Shown piece by piece: positions 57,586-64,000 of a DNA stretch of 64,000 nt. The notes under the pieces were generated by a model, which worked only from the letters and a program-made list of their open reading frames with translations, was not told the origin of the DNA and did not search any database. Position 1 is the first letter of the stretch. The number at the start of each line of letters is the position of its first letter. The DNA is from Nibribacter roseus (GTDB taxonomy: Bacteria; Bacteroidota; Bacteroidia; Cytophagales; Hymenobacteraceae): positions 62,001-126,000 of the forward strand of contig NZ_JBHSYQ010000005.1 of the NCBI RefSeq assembly GCF_042662225.1, in the 5' to 3' direction. A program made the position numbers and the translations under genes.

Positions 57586-59880
57586 TTACTTTTTAATGAT
57601 GCGCTCTACTTCTGTCTGATTTACAGTAACAGGGTACTTCTGACGAAGTTCTTTCAACCACTCCTGCTCCAGGTAATTCTGGTAGTCTGAAATAACTACC
57701 CCACGGGTTTCTGATAATTCTTTTGGCTTAGGCGCTTCTACCTGCTCAATGTTAATCCAAACGGTGCGGCCGTCTTGGGTAACCGTGTTGGTGCCAGGCT
57801 GCCAGTTTACCTGGTCTAAAGCCTTGTTCTCACCTCTCTGGAACTTACGGGAAGTTACCTGCAGGGCAAGCGGACTATTTTGGTTTAACTGATCGGCCAG
57901 GGTCTGTAAGTCAGTAGAGAAAACTTGCAAAGTCACTTTACGGCCATTACGGGCAGCCGCCGTGCGGTTAGCGGAAGCTGTCACATTTATTCTGTCTTCC
58001 TGAACCTCTTTCTGGGTTAAATAGTTCTTCACCGCGTTTGCCCTACGGGAAGCCAGTGAAGAATTAGCTCTGTTAGTGGCTTCACGGGTATCTACAAAGC
58101 CGGTAAGGTCAACCGTAAGGGTAGAGTCTGCTTGCATGGCAGCGGCTAGTACATCTAATTGGCCGGTAGCAGCCTGTGAAAGTTTGTCGTTGCCAAATTC
58201 AAAAGATATATCTGGTTGTTTGTATCTGATAGACTCGTAGCGGCCGTTCTGCATCAGTTTCTGAGCCTGGGCCAGAATTTCAGGAGTGGCGGCGCTCAGA
58301 ATGGTAGCTTTGGCGCGTGTGCCCCAGGTATATTTATCTCGGTTCTGCTCAAAGAAGGCTTGAAGGCCTACCGTGTCTTCCACAGCTTTGGCCCAAACTT
58401 TTTCCTCCATCAGCTGGAACAGCAGAATACCGTCATGGTACTCGTTTACCAGCATGCGGTAGTCCTGGTGTTTTTCTTCCAGGTGCTCTTTCTCGTAGTC
58501 CAGAAGGCTTGTCTCCAGATATTTGTCGTACAGCAGGTTCATGGCATGCGAAGGTGACACGTTCTGTCTGCGGCGCTGGTTTTTTTCTACGTAAGAGGCG
58601 AAATCGGTGACGGTGTAGGGTTTTGAGTTGATGGTGAATAGTGGGGCAGAGGCCAAATTTTTAGGCTCTGCCGGCAATTGTAACTTCCAGGTACCAGCCA
58701 GCAGGGTAGAATCGGCTAGCTTTAGCACCGTTTCTTTCGTAGCTGGTATCTCTACTAAATTATTTTCTTTCTTGATGCGGCGCATAAAAGCCGCTTTGTT
58801 CAGCTCAGAGCGGGAATCTTTGGCAATACGGTTGCGCAATGAAGTCTCCATCTCTTCATAAGTAGGCAGCTCTTTCCGCTCTAAAAGCTTAATTATGTGC
58901 CAGCCGTAAGCTGTTTGAATAGGTTCTGTAATGGCACCTGGTTTGTCAAGGGCAAAGGCTGCTTCTTCAAAAGAAGGAATCATGCGGCCGGTGCCAAACC
59001 AAGGCAATTCGCCTCCGTTGTCAGCTGAAGCGGCATCTTCTGAAAACTGCGATGCCAGTTGGTCCCAGTTTTCATTGCGCTGTACACGCTTATAAATTTC
59101 ATCAATTTTTTTCTTGGCTACCAAAGAGTCTGCTTTTGGCAAACCTTGCTGGGCGCGCACCATGATGTGGGCTACTTTTATTTCGCCTTGGGCCGGGCGC
59201 ACATCGTTTACTTTGATCAGGTGGTAGCCAAAGCGGGTTCTTATCGGTTGTGATATTTGCCCCACTGGGGTGTTATAGGCGGCGTTCTCAAATGGGTACA
59301 CCATTTGCAAAGCGGTGAAATAGCCAAGCTGGCCATCGTTCTCCCTCGCTGAAGGGTCATCAGAGTGTTTAGCGGCGAGTTGCTCAAACGGTGTACCGTT
59401 CACAGCTTGCTCCCGCAGATTCATGGCTTTCTGATAAGCCGCCAAGGTGTCTTTGGGGTCAGCTTCCATGTCTACGGAAACCAAAATATGAGAAGCGCTT
59501 ACTTCTTTTTTCAGGCGCTCGTATGCCTCGCGTACCAGTTGGTCGGTTACGCTTTTCTCAGTGAGGTATGGCTGGGCCAGTTGTTCTTTATAGCCGCCCA
59601 ACTCTTTTTTGAAAGCCTCTGTGGTGTCAAGCCCCCGGCTTTTTGCCTCTGCTACCTTTAGCTTGAAGTTGGTGTACAAGTCAAGGTACTCTTTTACGCT
59701 GGCGCTGGAATAGGCGCTGTCTGCGTTGCCGTTGTTTTTTTCATACACATAGGCAAACTCCGCAGCCGGAACCGCCTCTGGGCCGATGGTCAATAAAACA
59801 GGTTCTGAAGCCTTCTTTGGAGAAGTACACTGGAACAGAAGCAGGGCGCCGAGGCCCAGGCATAAGGATGTTACTCGCAT
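57586..59880 (-). CDS. PPIase lipoprotein with an OmpA-like domain
   Basis: 764 residues. It has a lipoprotein signal with lipobox FQCTSP (start ATG 59880), a helical segment, then two parvulin domains: SASHILVSVD to YHLIKVND (about 125-230) and KVAHIMVRAQQ to WHIIKLLERK (about 232-345). A helical stretch follows and then an OmpA-type domain (about 555-650): FEFGNDKLSQAATGQLDVLA, DLTGFVDTREATNRANSSLASRRANAVKNYLTQKEV and NGRKVTLQVF. The Asp and Arg residues that bind diaminopimelate in OmpA domains are at least partly kept (FVDTREA, ASRRA). The end resembles the substrate-binding region again. Such a combination could hold a foldase at the cell wall; this is inference. Confidence 0.82.
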   Translation of the reverse strand: MRVTSLCLGLGALLLFQCTSPKKASEPVLLTIGPEAVPAAEFAYVYEKNNGNADSAYSSASVKEYLDLYTNFKLKVAEAKSRGLDTTEAFKKELGGYKEQLAQPYLTEKSVTDQLVREAYERLKKEVSASHILVSVDMEADPKDTLAAYQKAMNLREQAVNGTPFEQLAAKHSDDPSARENDGQLGYFTALQMVYPFENAAYNTPVGQISQPIRTRFGYHLIKVNDVRPAQGEIKVAHIMVRAQQGLPKADSLVAKKKIDEIYKRVQRNENWDQLASQFSEDAASADNGGELPWFGTGRMIPSFEEAAFALDKPGAITEPIQTAYGWHIIKLLERKELPTYEEMETSLRNRIAKDSRSELNKAAFMRRIKKENNLVEIPATKETVLKLADSTLLAGTWKLQLPAEPKNLASAPLFTINSKPYTVTDFASYVEKNQRRRQNVSPSHAMNLLYDKYLETSLLDYEKEHLEEKHQDYRMLVNEYHDGILLFQLMEEKVWAKAVEDTVGLQAFFEQNRDKYTWGTRAKATILSAATPEILAQAQKLMQNGRYESIRYKQPDISFEFGNDKLSQAATGQLDVLAAAMQADSTLTVDLTGFVDTREATNRANSSLASRRANAVKNYLTQKEVQEDRINVTASANRTAAARNGRKVTLQVFSTDLQTLADQLNQNSPLALQVTSRKFQRGENKALDQVNWQPGTNTVTQDGRTVWINIEQVEAPKPKELSETRGVVISDYQNYLEQEWLKELRQKYPVTVNQTEVERIIKK

Positions 59881-60092
59881 ATTGATTGGCAAAATACAGA
59901 ATGGGAGGCAGTAGTCTCTACCTATCATTATGCAATTTTACTCATTTTTTTGGACAGATTTGGTGAAGAGACTGCACAGATTCCTATAAATCAGACAAAT
60001 CTGCTACCGTCCTTTGCGCAAGGCCGGTAGCAGAGATGGCTTTTCTGATAAATTAGAAGCTGATATACGGTAGAGGTGTTGATAACCAGCTG

Positions 60093-60132
60093 CCGTTTTG
60101 GGCCTCTTTTGGAGAAAACAGCCTCAAAACGG
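60093..60132. repeat. Intergenic palindromic repeat, copy 28
   Basis: CCGTTTTGGGCCTCTTTTGG with GAAAACAGCCTCAAAACGG; outer arm CCG is compensated by CGG. 40 bp behind the kinase gene. Confidence 0.87.
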
Positions 60133-60172
60133 GTTTTATTGTGCAGCGGATTAAAAAAGAAATGATAGGAGG

Positions 60173-60583
60173 TTAATTAATGTATTTGTGCAGCACACAA
60201 ATATTGGTAGAGCCTTTTACGCTATACTCTACTTTATCCATAATGCGGTTGACCAATGCTACGCCCACACCGCCTTTTTTACCCTGCCTAATGTTTTCTT
60301 TGATGTTAGGCTCACGGTAGTTGGCTTGCTCAAATGCCTTGCCATTGTCTGTCAGTTCAAACACCATTACCTGATCATCATATTTTATGGTCAGGTTCAG
60401 GAACTGTTTGCTGTCTTCCTGGTTGGCATGAATAATCATGTTGGCGCATATTTCGTCTACCGCCAATATGATTTGGTTGAGCGTAATCTCAGTTAAGGGC
60501 ACGGGAGCTAAAGTATCCGTCACAAACTGACGGATCGTTTTCAGGTTTTTCCTGTCACAGCTGACCCTTAGTGTGTTAGTCAT
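60173..60583 (-). CDS. RsbW-like serine-protein kinase/anti-sigma factor
   Basis: 136 residues with an HATPase_c-type fold: NQIILAVDEICANMIIHAN (N box), VFELTDNGKAFEQAN (G1 box) and GKKGGVGVALVNRIMDKVEY (G2 box). Members phosphorylate the STAS protein partner and bind sigma factors. It overlaps the STAS gene by 8 bp and is the last gene of the module phosphatase-STAS-kinase. No sigma-B/F-type sigma gene is in the window, so the output may be something other than a sigma factor. Confidence 0.9.
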   Translation of the reverse strand: MTNTLRVSCDRKNLKTIRQFVTDTLAPVPLTEITLNQIILAVDEICANMIIHANQEDSKQFLNLTIKYDDQVMVFELTDNGKAFEQANYREPNIKENIRQGKKGGVGVALVNRIMDKVEYSVKGSTNICVLHKYIN

Positions 60584-60914
60584 TGGCTATGGTCACGGCT
60601 TCTTCATACGAACCGACTATGGTCATCAGTAGGTCAAGCCCCAGGATTTCAAATACGTTACGTACTTTCTCCTGCATATTAAAGAATATGAGCTTGATCT
60701 GGGCATCTTCAAAACGTTGAAGGTGCGAGATGAATACGCCTAGTCCGGCTGAAGAAATATAATTCAGATTCTTGCAATCAACAAGAATCTTGCTGAACAT
60801 CATGATGCTAGGATTGGAAAGCTCTTCATCCAGCATAACAGATGAACTGGCATCCAATTCACCATCTAAACTGATGGTGATGGTATTATCGGAAATGGTG
60901 TGTTTAATTTTCAT
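60576..60914 (-). CDS. STAS-domain anti-anti-sigma factor homologue
   Basis: 112 residues, RsbV/SpoIIAA-like. Typical blocks are ISLDGELDASSSVMLDEEL, ILVDCKNLNYISSAGLGVFISHLQRF with the phosphorylatable serine (Ser54/55) and KLIFFNMQEKVRNVFEILGLDLLM. In partner switching the unphosphorylated form binds the kinase and frees its target. It lies 20 bp behind the phosphatase gene and overlaps the kinase gene. Confidence 0.93.
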   Translation of the reverse strand: MKIKHTISDNTITISLDGELDASSSVMLDEELSNPSIMMFSKILVDCKNLNYISSAGLGVFISHLQRFEDAQIKLIFFNMQEKVRNVFEILGLDLLMTIVGSYEEAVTIAND

Positions 60915-60934
60915 CGTCCTTACTTACGGAACAT

Positions 60935-63013
60935 CTAAACGTTAGGTTGAGGCTGTTTAAACTTGATGACCAACAAGGTTTGGTCGTCGTGCAAAATATC
61001 TTTGGTAAAGTCATTTACATCATTGATAATGGCGCTCTTTATGTCTTCTGCCTCAAGATGATAGGTTTGGGAAAGCATGTACTTCAGGCGCTCCTCCCCG
61101 TATTCATTCTGGGCGTCGTCACGGGCTTCTACAATGCCATCGGTATAAATTACCATAACATCATTAGGGTTATAGTCATAATGTAGCCGGTGAATACGCT
61201 TTGCGTAACTCTGGTCACGTATAATTCCCAGACCTAATCCTTCGGTCTGGAAGTAAAACGTATCTTCCATCATAGAGTTATAGTAAAGCGTGTGGCAATG
61301 GCCGGCGCGGGCAAATGAAACGCCCTGCATTTTATAGTCTATGATATAAAGTGCTGAAGTAATAAAAGAGGTACGCTCCAAGCAGCGGCTCAGGGCGCTG
61401 TTGGCCTGCACCATAAACTCATCGGGTAGTAAGTCCTGCTGCATGAGGCCATGGAATATGCCTTTCATTTGCGCCATGTGAAAGGCCGCTGAAATACCTT
61501 TCCCTGAAACGTCGCCAATGATAATGGCAATGCGTGACTCACTTAACTGCAGAAAGTCGTAAAAGTCGCCACCCACTTCTTTGGCAGCCTTTGAATAGGT
61601 GCTGATCTCAAACCAGGTATCGGTAGGGAAGGTTTTAGGAATAAGGCGATCCTGTACCAAGCTGGCAATCTTCAGCTCTTCTTTATACCGCTCGTTTTGC
61701 AACGACTCCTGAATTAGGTGGAGGTTTTCAATGGTGAGTACGGTCTGGTTTGTAAATGACTGCACCACATTCACAGCATCTTGGTCAAAACCGTTCTCTA
61801 CTTCGCGCAGCAGGTACAGGTGGCCGTATTTGCGTTTGGTAGAAGTCAGCGGCATTACAAGTAGTGAGTTGTATGGCACGTTCAGCTCTTTGAAATCTGG
61901 AATGAGCTGCAGATTGTCTTGTACCAGAATGCCATCCTGGCCCGCGTCTGTCTGCTCATGCACCAGGTGCACAATCTTCTTGATGAGCTCCCTTTCTTTG
62001 GGGTCACTAGCATTTTCATTGTGGGTGTCAGAGTCCAGACGGGTTTCGGTGCCTACTTCTAACCAGGCTGTGTCTGCCCCAGAAGCTTTAATGGCACTGT
62101 CAAACAACATGGAATATACTTCCTCCTCGCTTTTACCCTGCTGTATGGTCTGGCTTAGCTGCTGAAAACTCATTAAGTCAGCGTTCTTCTGCTCAAATAC
62201 TTTAGAGGTGGGCAGGCTAAATATTGCTACCAGCAATGACGTAAGGGTGTAGATGACAACAAAAGCCAGAGCAAGCAAAATGAACGGATTGTCTGTGTAA
62301 TCTACAATCAGTTCAGGAGAGTCAGAGTAGTTGAACAGGAAATTGGCGAAGAGCACAGCACTGACCAGAATAGCGGTAAGCAAGAAAATACTCGCCCACT
62401 TCCGGTCCAGGCTCAGAAAAGCCACCCAATGCAGGTGTACACTCATATAAAGACTGAATGCCAGTAGCAGGCCCAAGTCCAGAATGAGGAAGATGTAGTT
62501 CATGTACTCTAAATTGAGTAGCGGAACCAGCAGAGACAGATAGATCAGTATTTCAAACCATTTCCATTGGCTCTGTAAATCCTTCGTTTTCTGGTACAGA
62601 ATAAATTGGCGCCAGGTGTAGAAGGCCTTGCCTAGGAAATACACCAAAAACCCAAACAAGACCTGATAGATAATATCTAGCAGGTAAGGGCTGTTGACCC
62701 AGTAGAAATTAATGTTTGGATAACCGACTATAAGCAGAAGGCAGACATAAGCTCCCATTCCTCCTTTTATGAAGAGCCCCCAGAGTGGAGTAGTGAAATC
62801 AGACCCTTTCTGGATTTGGCTTTTGGCGCGGTGGTAAATGAAAACCGATAAAATGAAAACAATAGAAAGCAGGTTGTTGAAGTACGGCTCTCCAATATTG
62901 GTTTCACCATCGTGGGCCTGGCGGGCCAATAACAGCACATTCGCCAATAGCAAAACCCAGCTTACGGCTCCGGTAAGAAAACTCAACCGCATGAATGTTT
63001 TGTTTTTGGGCAT
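60935..63013 (-). CDS. Membrane-bound SpoIIE-type PP2C phosphatase
   Basis: 692 residues. The N-terminal half has about seven membrane helices (about 12-275). A GAF-like domain follows (about 285-430; SDPKERELIKKIV, LLVMPLTSTKRKYGHLYLLREVENGFDQDAV) and then the PPM/SpoIIE phosphatase domain (about 450-690) with AAKEVGGDFYDFLQL, IAIIIGDVSGKGISAAFHMAQMKG, ARAGHCHTLYY and MVIYTDGIVEARD, which contain the metal-binding aspartates. It should dephosphorylate the STAS protein encoded next to it in response to a membrane or cytoplasmic signal. First gene of the module. Confidence 0.92.
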   Translation of the reverse strand: MPKNKTFMRLSFLTGAVSWVLLLANVLLLARQAHDGETNIGEPYFNNLLSIVFILSVFIYHRAKSQIQKGSDFTTPLWGLFIKGGMGAYVCLLLIVGYPNINFYWVNSPYLLDIIYQVLFGFLVYFLGKAFYTWRQFILYQKTKDLQSQWKWFEILIYLSLLVPLLNLEYMNYIFLILDLGLLLAFSLYMSVHLHWVAFLSLDRKWASIFLLTAILVSAVLFANFLFNYSDSPELIVDYTDNPFILLALAFVVIYTLTSLLVAIFSLPTSKVFEQKNADLMSFQQLSQTIQQGKSEEEVYSMLFDSAIKASGADTAWLEVGTETRLDSDTHNENASDPKERELIKKIVHLVHEQTDAGQDGILVQDNLQLIPDFKELNVPYNSLLVMPLTSTKRKYGHLYLLREVENGFDQDAVNVVQSFTNQTVLTIENLHLIQESLQNERYKEELKIASLVQDRLIPKTFPTDTWFEISTYSKAAKEVGGDFYDFLQLSESRIAIIIGDVSGKGISAAFHMAQMKGIFHGLMQQDLLPDEFMVQANSALSRCLERTSFITSALYIIDYKMQGVSFARAGHCHTLYYNSMMEDTFYFQTEGLGLGIIRDQSYAKRIHRLHYDYNPNDVMVIYTDGIVEARDDAQNEYGEERLKYMLSQTYHLEAEDIKSAIINDVNDFTKDILHDDQTLLVIKFKQPQPNV

Positions 63014-63357
63014 TTGGGATGGCGCCTGCTGGTGTGGTTTACGTGTTTGATTTGGGTGAATACGAGAAATCTTTAAAAGTAACTAAAAAAAAGTAATGTA
63101 ATTATGCCTATCAGTGACATGAGCCTTTGCCAATCATATGAGAAGCAGTTGGTTCCGATCAACCATGGCTTAAAATTAATAGCGTAATACTATATTCAAA
63201 AACGCTAATAAAAGGTGGAGGTTCCAGAAATGCAGCAATTTTTAGTTTGACGGGCTGAATTTTCACTGGCGCCGAAGCAAAAATGCTTTGCCTAAGACAC
63301 TCAGGCAAAGCATTTATATATTGTAGTTTTTGCAAATTAAAACTGCTGGTGAGAGGC
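63014..63357. other. Intergenic region
   Basis: 344 bp between the phosphatase start and the guaB 3' end. It holds the guaB terminator on the left side of guaB and AT-rich sequence that should carry the module promoter; a near box TACTTTTA is present on the minus strand near 63070-63080. No palindromic repeat of the main family. Confidence 0.65.
63281..63315 (-). terminator. Intrinsic terminator behind guaB
   Basis: 13-bp perfect stem AAATGCTTTGCCT / AGGCAAAGCATTT, 9-nt loop, T-rich on the minus strand; 43 bp behind the guaB stop. Confidence 0.87.
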
Positions 63358-64000
63358 TTATCTGCTGTAGTTAGGAGCCTCTCTGGTTATCTGCACGTCA
63401 TGCGGATGGCTTTCACGGAGGCCGGCTCCGGTAATTTTCACCATCTTGGCTTTTTTGAGAGCTTCAATGTCTGGGGCTCCGCAGTAACCCATTCCAGCTT
63501 TCAGGCCGCCTACTAATTGATAAAGCACTTCGCCGGCCAGACCTTTATAAGGTACACGGCCCACAATACCTTCCGGCACCAGTTTCTTTACGTCATCTTC
63601 GGCATCCTGGAAGTAGCGGTCTTTAGAGCCTTCGCCCATGGCTTCAATAGAACCCATGCCGCGGTAGGTTTTGAACTTACGGCCTTCGTAGATCTGCATA
63701 TCACCGGGAGCTTCTTCGGTACCGGCCAGCAATGAACCAATCATGATGGTGCTGGCGCCGCCGGCAATGGCTTTCACAATGTCGCCGGAGAACTTGATGC
63801 CACCGTCGGCTATGACTGGTACGCCTGTTCCTTCCAAGCCTTTCACGGCTTCAATGACCGCTGATAGCTGCGGTACGCCAATACCGGCAATAATACGGGT
63901 GGTACAGATCGAGCCAGGGCCTACGCCCACTTTCACAGCGTCGGCTCCGGCATCGGCTAAGGCTCTGGCGCCTTCGGCGGTGGCTACGTTGCCAGCCATT
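63358..64000 (-). CDS. guaB: IMP dehydrogenase, C-terminal part (5' end outside window)
   Basis: Oxidises IMP to XMP, the committed step of guanine nucleotide synthesis. About 214 C-terminal residues are visible. The catalytic-cysteine loop VGVGPGSICTTRIIAGIGVPQ, the phosphate site VIADGGIKFSGDIVKAIAGGASTIMIGSLLAGTEEAPGD, the flap YRGMGSIEAM and C-terminal GLKAGMGYCGAPDIEAL are all signature. The open frame runs off the window at base 64000, so the internal ATG at 63999 is not the start. Position near PPIase genes is often seen in this order; that is inferred from memory of the group. Confidence 0.97.
   Translation of the reverse strand, partial: MAGNVATAEGARALADAGADAVKVGVGPGSICTTRIIAGIGVPQLSAVIEAVKGLEGTGVPVIADGGIKFSGDIVKAIAGGASTIMIGSLLAGTEEAPGDMQIYEGRKFKTYRGMGSIEAMGEGSKDRYFQDAEDDVKKLVPEGIVGRVPYKGLAGEVLYQLVGGLKAGMGYCGAPDIEALKKAKMVKITGAGLRESHPHDVQITREAPNYSR

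Noticed and set aside
649..60132. CRISPR array interpretation of the dispersed repeats
   Set aside because: Copies are thousands of bases apart, differ in sequence and are not separated by equal spacers; no cas gene is present.

Overview
The window looks like chromosomal core DNA from a bacterium of the Bacteroidota, order Cytophagales, most like the Hymenobacteraceae (Rufibacter, Pontibacter or Hymenobacter type). The reasons are the protein content (large SecA with an enlarged preprotein-crosslinking region, MuiA/DUF4139 protein, DUF3108 protein, membrane-anchored MutS-like ATPase, PPIase-MoxR cluster), the near absence of Shine-Dalgarno sequences, and promoter boxes of the Bacteroidota type TAnnTTTG. 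The genus is an inference. There are no rRNA or tRNA genes, phages, insertion sequences or CRISPR arrays that I can see. An assembly gap of 101 N lies at 24755-24855.

Layout. 1-3.1 kb: 3' end of enolase, a DivIC/FtsB-like protein and an HscA-type Hsp70. 3.2-13.5 kb: CPBP protease, an AT-rich secreted protein, an Ldh-family oxidoreductase, MuiA protein, a large TPR protein, a Ppx/GppA phosphatase and a SAM methyltransferase. 13.7-20.2 kb: dapF, an acetyltransferase, then a three-gene sugar cluster (glycosyltransferase, UDP-galactopyranose mutase, and a fused GH1-like/RmlD-like protein). 20.5-25.2 kb: secA, deoC and a SPOR lipoprotein, tightly coupled. 25.4-31.6 kb: M20 peptidase, Hsp20, HtrA protease, ALDH7-type aldehyde dehydrogenase, DUF4442 protein. 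32-35 kb: ECF sigma factor, putative anti-sigma factor and a secreted DUF4097-like protein, followed by a Rid-family protein. 35.3-41 kb: membrane MutS homologue, two small unknowns, a secreted esterase and a type II NADH dehydrogenase. 41.3-49.6 kb, all minus strand: tsf, rpsB, rpsI, rplM, an RluA-type pseudouridine synthase, a PhoR/PhoB-like pair, two secreted proteins and recA. 50-55 kb: outer-membrane type protein, acetyltransferase, the TIGR02587/TIGR02588 pair and two unknowns. 55-64 kb, minus strand: MoxR ATPase, SurA-like chaperone, a PPIase lipoprotein with an OmpA-like domain, a phosphatase/STAS/kinase partner-switching module, and the 3' part of guaB.

The most striking feature is not a gene. 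A roughly 40-bp imperfect palindrome (arms close to CTGTTTTnGGCCTGTTTT and AAAACAGGCCnAAAACAG around a short loop) occurs about 28 times in 64 kb, essentially always between genes and in 26 of 28 cases just behind a stop codon. Arms differ between copies but stay complementary within a copy, and several copies have extra copy-specific outer arms. Ordinary hairpin-plus-T-tract terminators are often present next to it, so it is probably not simply the terminator. Other repeat types (a 229-bp nested palindrome, a 72-bp inverted repeat, A/T-rich short-word repeats) also sit between genes.

Functionally the window combines housekeeping (translation, secretion, recombination, nucleotide and lysine/peptidoglycan precursor synthesis) with envelope biogenesis and stress control (PPIases, HtrA, Hsp20, SPOR and MuiA proteins, ECF sigma module, partner-switching module).
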